Of a stretch of 27,735 nt of DNA, positions 24,029 through 27,735 are shown one piece after another; position 1 is the first letter of the stretch; each line of letters begins with the position of its first letter. The position numbers were made by a program, and so were the translations under genes. Source of the DNA: JASFRS01 sp050114795 (GTDB lineage: Bacteria > Pseudomonadota > Alphaproteobacteria > Sphingomonadales > CAKZYD01); NCBI GenBank assembly GCA_050114795.1, contig JASFRS010000007.1, positions 1-27,735 of the forward strand, in the 5' to 3' direction. The notes beneath the pieces are model-generated. The model made no database searches and was not told the DNA's origin. It worked only from the letters and a program-made list of their open reading frames with translations.

Positions 24029-24233
24029 ACTATCGCACGCTTTTCTTGTAACAAATAACCATGGCTTATGCCTCATCTAAGCTTCTTGCATGACTGTAAA
24101 TTTCTTTGACTTTCCAGCTAAATTCTGGCAGAAATATTGCAGTGCACAAAATGAGAGGTAAAAGCCTCCTGCACGGGGCCAAAGAAACGGCCTGAGGGAT
24201 GTTGTCCAATACTGAAAAGGTGGAGACGTCCCT
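24029..24233 (+). promoter_or_regulatory. Leader and promoter region of the porin gene
   Basis: No gene is seen here. A TTGACT (24106-24111) is a possible -35 but the -10 is unclear (GAAATA or AATATT at long spacing). A two-tier hairpin spans 24142-24174: GTGCA/TGCAC outside and GAGG/CCTC inside. A small GGCC/GGCC hairpin follows at 24177-24192. These would lie in the porin mRNA leader. I cannot match them to a known riboswitch. GGAGA stands seven bases before the porin ATG. Confidence 0.4.
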
Positions 24234-24920
24234 ATGTCTTTTTTAAAATATTACCCGGCTATCGGGCCATTGTTGGCCGTATTTGCAGTTACCCCCAGCC
24301 TTGCCCAAAATGAACTTGAGGTTAGCGGAAATGTGGGCCTGTACAGCGACTATCGCTTTCGCGGTGTTTCTTTAAGTGATGAAGATTTTGCGATTCAAGG
24401 TGGGTTGGACCTCAGCTATGGCAATTTCTATCTGGGCACCTGGGCGTCCAGTATTGAAAGCTTCAACGGTTCAGAAGCCGAGGTCGATATTTATGGCGGG
24501 CTGAACCATGAATTTGGTGGTGTGAATTTTAGCGCAGGTTTTCTTCTCTATGCATATCCGGGGGCTGATGACAGCAATTATGTAGAAATTACTGCTGCAG
24601 CCTCTAAGGCGTTTGAATTTGGTGAACTAACATTGGGTGTGAATTATGCGCCAGATCAAGGCAACATTGGAGATCAGGACAATGTTTACCTCTATAGCGG
24701 GGCTTCCGTGCCAGTTAAGGACACGCCTATTTCTATCGATGCGGGGTTTGGCTACGAAGATGGTGCTTTTGGTGACAAGAAATTAGATTGGTATTTAGGC
24801 GCATCCGCCACGTTCTATAAAATAGACTTTGGTGTACGTTACATTGACACGGATGCTTCGGATCAGTTTGGTTCGTCCGCAGATTCCACTGTGGTTTTTA
24901 GCGTGGGCACAAGCTTCTAA
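24234..24920 (+). CDS. TorF-family putative outer-membrane porin
   Basis: A 228-residue outer-membrane beta-barrel of the family modelled as TIGR02001 (Gcw_chp). A signal peptide (residues 1-24, cleavage after PSLA, leaving QNELEV) is followed by NVGLYSDYRFRGVSLSDED, the diagnostic start of this family, then amphipathic strands with aromatic residues, and a C-terminal phenylalanine needed for barrel insertion. The solute is not known. A good GGAGA site precedes the ATG. The gene meets glnA tail to tail over a shared hairpin. A member of this family beside glutamine synthetase genes suggests, weakly, a link to nitrogenous solute uptake. Confidence 0.9.
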   Translation: MSFLKYYPAIGPLLAVFAVTPSLAQNELEVSGNVGLYSDYRFRGVSLSDEDFAIQGGLDLSYGNFYLGTWASSIESFNGSEAEVDIYGGLNHEFGGVNFSAGFLLYAYPGADDSNYVEITAAASKAFEFGELTLGVNYAPDQGNIGDQDNVYLYSGASVPVKDTPISIDAGFGYEDGAFGDKKLDWYLGASATFYKIDFGVRYIDTDASDQFGSSADSTVVFSVGTSF

Positions 24921-24922
24921 AA

Positions 24923-24951
24923 GAAAAGGCCGGTGCGGAAACGCACCGGCC
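24923..24951 (-). terminator. Intrinsic terminator of glnA (and stem shared with the porin gene)
   Basis: A perfect 10-base GC-rich stem (24928-24937 with 24942-24951) with a 4-base loop. On the minus strand it is followed by TTTTCTTTT, a proper terminator for glnA. On the plus strand the loop is GAAA, a stable tetraloop, but the tail is poor in T, so porin transcripts may be protected rather than efficiently ended here. Confidence 0.9.
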
Positions 24952-24974
24952 TAAACCTGTTATTTAAAGCTAAA

Positions 24975-26384
24975 TTAGCTTGAGTAATACATGTCGAATT
25001 CAACCGGGTGAGGGGTTGTATCCAGCCGGCTGACCTCTTCGGATTTCAAATTAACATAAGCGTTAATTTGGTCATCGGTGAAGACATCACCCCGTTTCAG
25101 GAATTCACGATCAGCATCCAAAGCTTCAAGCGCTTCACCCAAAGAGCTGGCAACTGTTGGAATACCTGTCAACTCTTCAGGCGGCAGTGCGTAAAGATCT
25201 TTGTCCATCGCATCACCTGGATCGATTTTATTTTCAATCCCGTCAAGGCCGGCCATCAGCAATGCAGAATAAGCAAGATATGGGTTGCCAGCAGGGTCGG
25301 GGAAACGGCATTCGATACGTTTGGCTTTAGGGCTCGTCACATAAGGAATACGAATTGAAGCGGAACGATTGCGGCTAGAATAAGCCAAAAGAACCGGAGC
25401 TTCAAAGCCGGGAACCAGGCGCTTATAGCTGTTGGTCGTTGAGTTTGTGAAAGCATTCAAGGCCCGGGCATGTTTAATAATGCCACCGATGTAATGCAGG
25501 CACATTTCTGAAAGGTCTGCATATTTGTCACCAGCAAATAAAGGTTTGCCGTCTTTCCACAAAGATTGATGGACGTGCATGCCGGAACCATTATCTGCTG
25601 CGACAGGCTTAGGCATGAAGGTTGCTGTCTTGCCATAGCTGTGAGCAACCATATGGACCACATATTTATAAAGCTGCATGTTGTCAGCAGTTTTGGTCAG
25701 TGTTGAAAAGACCATGCCAAGCTCATGCTGCGACGCGCCAACTTCATGGTGATGCTTGTCGCAATCAAGGCCCATTTCAATCATGGTCGCAACCATTTCA
25801 GCCCGCATATCATTGCCAGAATCAACTGGGGCAACAGGGAAATAGCCGCCTTTAGCACGCGGGCGGTGAGCGTAATTGCCCTCTTCAAATTTGCGACCGC
25901 TGTTATAAGGACCTTCAACATCATCAATCGCGTAGAAGGCGCTGTCGTAGCCGACCTTGAAGCGAACATCGTCAAAGACAAAGAATTCAGCTTCTGGGCC
26001 TAAATAAACTGTATCGGCAATGCCCGTGTATTTTGCATAAGCTTCTGCTTTTTTAGCAGTGGATCGTGGGCAACGGCCATAAGCTTCCCCTGTGCCCGGG
26101 TCACGAACGTCACAGAAGACAATCATGGTGGGTTGGGCGGTGAAGGGGTCCATAACCGCTGTTTCTGGATCCAAAGCCAGAATCATATCGGATTCATTGA
26201 TCGCCTTCCAACCGGCGATGGAAGATCCGTCGAACATCAAACCGTCTTCAAAAACATCTTCATCGATATGATTTGAAGACATTGTCAGATGCTGGGATTT
26301 GCCGCGCGGATCAGTAAAGCGCAGGTCCACCCATGGAATGTTTTCGTCCCTCAGTTTTTTGACGATTTCGCTTGGGGTCGCCAT
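24975..26384 (-). CDS. glnA: Type I glutamine synthetase
   Basis: GlnA makes glutamine from glutamate, ammonia and ATP and is the main entry point of ammonium; it works as a dodecamer in the cytoplasm. The 469-residue protein is the usual length. Visible motifs are MFDGSSIAGWKAI, the metal-site segment YLGPEAEFFVFD, HHHEVGASQHE, the ATP-binding KPVAADNGSGMHVHQS, and the glutamate-binding NRSASIRIP region. Tyr398 in DLYALPPEE is the adenylylation site modified by GlnE (also in this window), so it is the adenylylated I-beta kind. AAGGAGA lies nine bases before the ATG. It follows glnB by 35 bases and shares its transcript. Confidence 0.99.
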   Translation of the reverse strand: MATPSEIVKKLRDENIPWVDLRFTDPRGKSQHLTMSSNHIDEDVFEDGLMFDGSSIAGWKAINESDMILALDPETAVMDPFTAQPTMIVFCDVRDPGTGEAYGRCPRSTAKKAEAYAKYTGIADTVYLGPEAEFFVFDDVRFKVGYDSAFYAIDDVEGPYNSGRKFEEGNYAHRPRAKGGYFPVAPVDSGNDMRAEMVATMIEMGLDCDKHHHEVGASQHELGMVFSTLTKTADNMQLYKYVVHMVAHSYGKTATFMPKPVAADNGSGMHVHQSLWKDGKPLFAGDKYADLSEMCLHYIGGIIKHARALNAFTNSTTNSYKRLVPGFEAPVLLAYSSRNRSASIRIPYVTSPKAKRIECRFPDPAGNPYLAYSALLMAGLDGIENKIDPGDAMDKDLYALPPEELTGIPTVASSLGEALEALDADREFLKRGDVFTDDQINAYVNLKSEEVSRLDTTPHPVEFDMYYSS

Positions 26385-26419
26385 TTGGAAGTCTCTCCTT
26401 AGACTTTTGGTTGGTAATA

Positions 26420-26758
26420 TTAAACGGCTTCCGCATCGGTTTCACCGGTGCGGATCCGAATTGCTTGTTCGACAGGGGTGACAAAAATTTTGCCGTCACC
26501 AATACGACCAGTGTGCGCAGCACGTTGAATGGCTTCAACAGCACGCTCAAGAATCGCATCATCAACAACAACTTCGACTTTGACTTTAGGCAAAAAGTCC
26601 ACAACATATTCCGCACCGCGGTAAAGTTCTGTATGGCCTTTTTGACGGCCAAAACCTTTGGCTTCCGTCACAGTAATGCCACTAATGCCGACCTCGTGAA
26701 GAGCCTCCTTCACTTCGTCGAGCTTAAAGGGCTTGATGATTGCCTCAATTTTCTTCAT
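26420..26758 (-). CDS. glnB: Nitrogen regulatory protein PII
   Basis: PII is a trimeric signal protein that reads 2-oxoglutarate and ATP/ADP and controls GlnE and the NtrB/NtrC system. The 112-residue sequence is typical: MKKIEAIIKPFKLDEVKEAL, the T-loop with Tyr46 and Tyr51 (the uridylylation site, in RGAEYVVDF), and the C-terminal TGRIGDGKIFVTPVEQAIRIRTGE. It is upstream of glnA, so it is GlnB rather than the amtB-linked GlnK. AGGGAAGG stands seven bases before the ATG. The promoter upstream is of the sigma-54 type, so the operon should respond to nitrogen limitation. Confidence 0.98.
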   Translation of the reverse strand: MKKIEAIIKPFKLDEVKEALHEVGISGITVTEAKGFGRQKGHTELYRGAEYVVDFLPKVKVEVVVDDAILERAVEAIQRAAHTGRIGDGKIFVTPVEQAIRIRTGETDAEAV

Positions 26759-26793
26759 TTGCGCCTTCCCTGGAATTGCACATGCCCGTTGGT

Positions 26794-26809
26794 TGCAGAA
26801 AGCGTGCCA
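26794..26809 (-). promoter_or_regulatory. Sigma-54 (RpoN) promoter of glnBA
   Basis: The minus strand reads TGGCACG, 4 bases, CTGCA. This differs from the consensus TGGCACG-N4-TTGCA at one position and keeps the essential GG at -24 and GC at -12 with exact 10-base spacing. The predicted RNA start is near 26783, leaving a 25-base leader that contains the glnB ribosome binding site. Confidence 0.9.
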
Positions 26810-26894
26810 GACTGATGTGAATGTGAAAGAGTGAGGGAATTGCTTGTGTATCGTGATTTCTGCTGAATTTCGCCGTGAGCCTAGTACATTAATC

Positions 26895-26911
26895 TGCCTT
26901 GCGTTTAGGCA
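26895..26911. promoter_or_regulatory. NtrC-like enhancer dyad 1
   Basis: A 17-base dyad TGCCTTGCGTTTAGGCA with symmetric TGCCT/AGGCA arms. It is centred about 120 bases upstream of the predicted sigma-54 start. It fits the TGC...GCA frame of NtrC sites (TGCACC-N5-GGTGCA) but not every inner base. Confidence 0.6.
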
Positions 26912-26914
26912 TAG

Positions 26915-26931
26915 TGCTTAAAATTTGTGCA
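26915..26931. promoter_or_regulatory. NtrC-like enhancer dyad 2
   Basis: A 17-base element TGCTTAAAATTTGTGCA in the same TGC...GCA frame, with an AT-rich centre and one well-conserved half (TGTGCA). It is centred at about -140 and lies exactly 20 bases, two helical turns, from dyad 1. Tandem sites on one face of the helix are what NtrC oligomerisation needs. Confidence 0.55.
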
Positions 26932-26966
26932 GAAAAGATTATTTATATTCTATAGTCTGAGACGAC

Positions 26967-26995
26967 TTGACGCGCGGGTGCCTCTGGCTTAATAG
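26967..26995 (+). promoter_or_regulatory. Promoter of the tRNA-His gene
   Basis: TTGACG (26967-26972), a 17-base spacer and TAATAG (26990-26995). The predicted start near 27002 is about 15 bases before the mature tRNA. Confidence 0.75.
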
Positions 26996-27016
26996 AGCCT
27001 CCGCGTCACGCGATAT

Positions 27017-27094
27017 GGCGGGTGTAGCTCAATTGGTTAGAGCGCCGGTTTGTGGTACCGGAGGTTGCGGGTTCAATTCCCGTCACTCGCCCCA
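27017..27094 (+). tRNA. tRNA-His (anticodon GTG)
   Basis: A full cloverleaf can be drawn. The acceptor stem has eight pairs (27017-27024 with 27084-27091), including the extra 5' G (-1) opposite C73 that is special to tRNA-His. The D arm is GCTC/GAGC, the anticodon stem is CCGGT/ACCGG with loop TTGTGGT, and the T arm is GCGGG/CCCGT with TTCAATT. The anticodon GTG is at 27052-27054. CCA (27092-27094) is encoded. There is a single G-T pair in the acceptor stem. Confidence 0.98.
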
Positions 27095-27128
27095 CTTTCC
27101 CCAAAGTTTCAACATTTGATTTGTGCAT

Positions 27129-27156
27129 AAAAAAACAGGCCCGCTTTGCGGACCTG
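27129..27156 (-). terminator. Intrinsic terminator of the small lipoprotein gene
   Basis: On the minus strand CAGGTCCGC, loop AAA, GCGGGCCTG, then seven T. The ninth pair is G-U on the minus-strand RNA but would be a C-A mismatch on the plus strand, and the T run is on the minus side only. It therefore belongs to the lipoprotein gene, not the tRNA. Confidence 0.9.
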
Positions 27157-27176
27157 CTAGCTTTATCGCTTAATAA

Positions 27177-27350
27177 TTAGCGCTGTTCGCCGTCGGTTGG
27201 GTGAACCTTGTCCCAAATAGGCTCTCCATTTTCATCACGAGGGACTGTCCCGGGGCTTTGCGCACCTTCATTTCCTGTCCACAAGGGGGAGGCGCAGGCG
27301 GACAAGCCTGTAGCAAGCACAGTCGCAATCATAATATTTTTTAAAAGCAA
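27177..27350 (-). CDS. Very small predicted lipoprotein
   Basis: No family is recognised. From a TTG at 27350, preceded by GGAGG at five bases, the product is 57 residues. It has a lipoprotein signal peptide (MLLKNIMIATVLATGLSA) with the lipobox LSAC and lipidated Cys19, and a 39-residue mature part beginning CASPLWTGNEG, acidic and proline-rich, without hydrophobic segments. A GTG at 27395 with AGGAG seven bases upstream is an alternative start. It would give a 34-residue signal region and 72 residues in total. The gene has its own terminator, which argues that it is real. Position +2 is Ala, so sorting to the outer membrane is expected if Lol rules apply. It lies between tRNA-His and the divergent hydrate epimerase gene. 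Confidence 0.75.
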   Translation of the reverse strand: MLLKNIMIATVLATGLSACASPLWTGNEGAQSPGTVPRDENGEPIWDKVHPTDGEQR

Positions 27351-27420
27351 CTTAGCCTCCAACGGGGTAAAGTTGGAACCTTGGGCTGGCTTCACTTGGT
27401 ATCTCCTCGTTATAATTCTA

Positions 27421-27442
27421 TCCCCCAAGGAAACTCGGGGGA
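27421..27442. repeat. Hairpin in the divergent space before the hydrate epimerase gene
   Basis: TCCCCC (27421-27426) and GGGGGA (27437-27442) form a perfect 6-base stem with a 10-base loop between the lipoprotein and epimerase genes. There is no T run after it on either strand. It may be a regulatory dyad or leader structure. Confidence 0.4.
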
Positions 27443-27497
27443 ATATTCGCCGGGGATATTAGAGAGAGACTATCCATATCGCAAGGACTGCTAAACC

Positions 27498-27735
27498 ATG
27501 ACAGAAGAATTTTTTCGCGTCTTAACAATTGAGCAAATGCGTCAGGCAGATGCCGCGGTGATTGCATCAGGAACGCCAGGTAAAATTCTCATGGAAAATG
27601 CCGGCCGCGCAGTTGCTAAATTAATTTGTAAGCGCGAGAAGACCGGGACGGCTCATATCCTTGTCGGTCCTGGTAATAATGGTGGTGATGGTTTTGTTAT
27701 TGCTCGCCTTCTCGAAAAAGAAGGGTGGGCAGTCA
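27498..27735 (+). CDS. nnr: NAD(P)H-hydrate epimerase (YjeF N-terminal domain), 5' part
   Basis: The gene runs off the right edge; 79 residues are seen. The sequence begins MTEEFFRVLTIEQMRQADA and contains the YjeF_N signature ILMENAGRAVAKL and VGPGNNGGDGFVIARLL, the epimerase that converts R- to S-NAD(P)H hydrate. In bacteria it is usually fused to the ADP-dependent dehydratase, but that half is outside the window. AAGGA lies about ten bases before the ATG. A hydrate-repair gene beside glnB-glnA is an arrangement I recall from other Alphaproteobacteria. Confidence 0.93.
   Translation, partial: MTEEFFRVLTIEQMRQADAAVIASGTPGKILMENAGRAVAKLICKREKTGTAHILVGPGNNGGDGFVIARLLEKEGWAV

Noticed and set aside
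27095..27107. ACTTT-CCCC-AAAGT as terminator of tRNA-His
   Set aside because: The stem has only five weak pairs (mostly A-T) and hardly any T run.
1..27735. Mobile elements, CRISPR arrays, phage or defence systems
   Set aside because: No transposase, integrase, regular spacer-repeat pattern or defence-type domain was found; all major genes are chromosomal housekeeping or envelope genes.

Overview
The window reads as a chromosomal segment of an alphaproteobacterium of moderate GC content (not calculated). The evidence is gene content and order: a Ppx/GppA C-terminus, RNase D and AspRS of the alphaproteobacterial kind, a bactofilin/M23 peptidase pair, GlnE-Bcp-DUF455, tandem class V desulfurases with an ISC-type ferredoxin, ParE, and glnB-glnA with the YjeF-type NAD(P)H-hydrate epimerase upstream. 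I cannot fix the genus. There is no insertion sequence, phage gene, CRISPR array or visible island, and coding density is high.

Layout. 1-3.7 kb: 3' end of ppx, convergent rnd, then divergent aspS closed by a bidirectional terminator. 3.7-5.4 kb (minus): an envelope morphogenesis pair, M23 peptidase then bactofilin, behind a leader with two hairpins. 5.6-9.7 kb (minus): glnE, bcp and a DUF455 ferritin-like gene, with a readable sigma-70 promoter. 9.8-15.3 kb: a large AsmA/YhdP-like envelope protein (plus), tyrS (minus), anmK (plus), packed tail to tail. 15.3-19.1 kb: an alpha/beta hydrolase (minus) divergent from a four-gene plus-strand run of two cysteine desulfurases, a [2Fe-2S] ferredoxin and a TfoX-N protein. 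19.1-23.3 kb (minus): a crotonase-fold protein with a PaaG/isomerase-like active site, a RhlE-like DEAD-box helicase, and parE. 23.5-24.9 kb (plus): a small unrecognised protein, a probable small RNA with its own terminator, and a TorF-type porin. 25-27 kb (minus): glnB-glnA behind a near-consensus sigma-54 promoter and two NtrC-like dyads. 27-27.7 kb: tRNA-His, a tiny lipoprotein, and the start of the hydrate epimerase gene.

How the genes connect. The clearest circuit is nitrogen control. glnB and glnA sit together under a sigma-54/NtrC-type promoter, and GlnE, the enzyme that adenylylates GlnA, lies about 17 kb away under a housekeeping promoter. GlnA keeps the target tyrosine and GlnB keeps Tyr51. 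The desulfurase-ferredoxin run supplies sulfur and electrons for Fe-S assembly but has no scaffold gene here. The M23 peptidase, bactofilin, AsmA-like protein, AnmK and porin are all envelope functions.

Most of the window is ordinary housekeeping DNA. The items with most room for something undescribed are the small RNA candidate at about 23951-24026, the unrecognised 119-residue protein before it, the structured leader of the M23/bactofilin pair, and the small lipoprotein. All structures and promoters were read by eye; none was scored by software.
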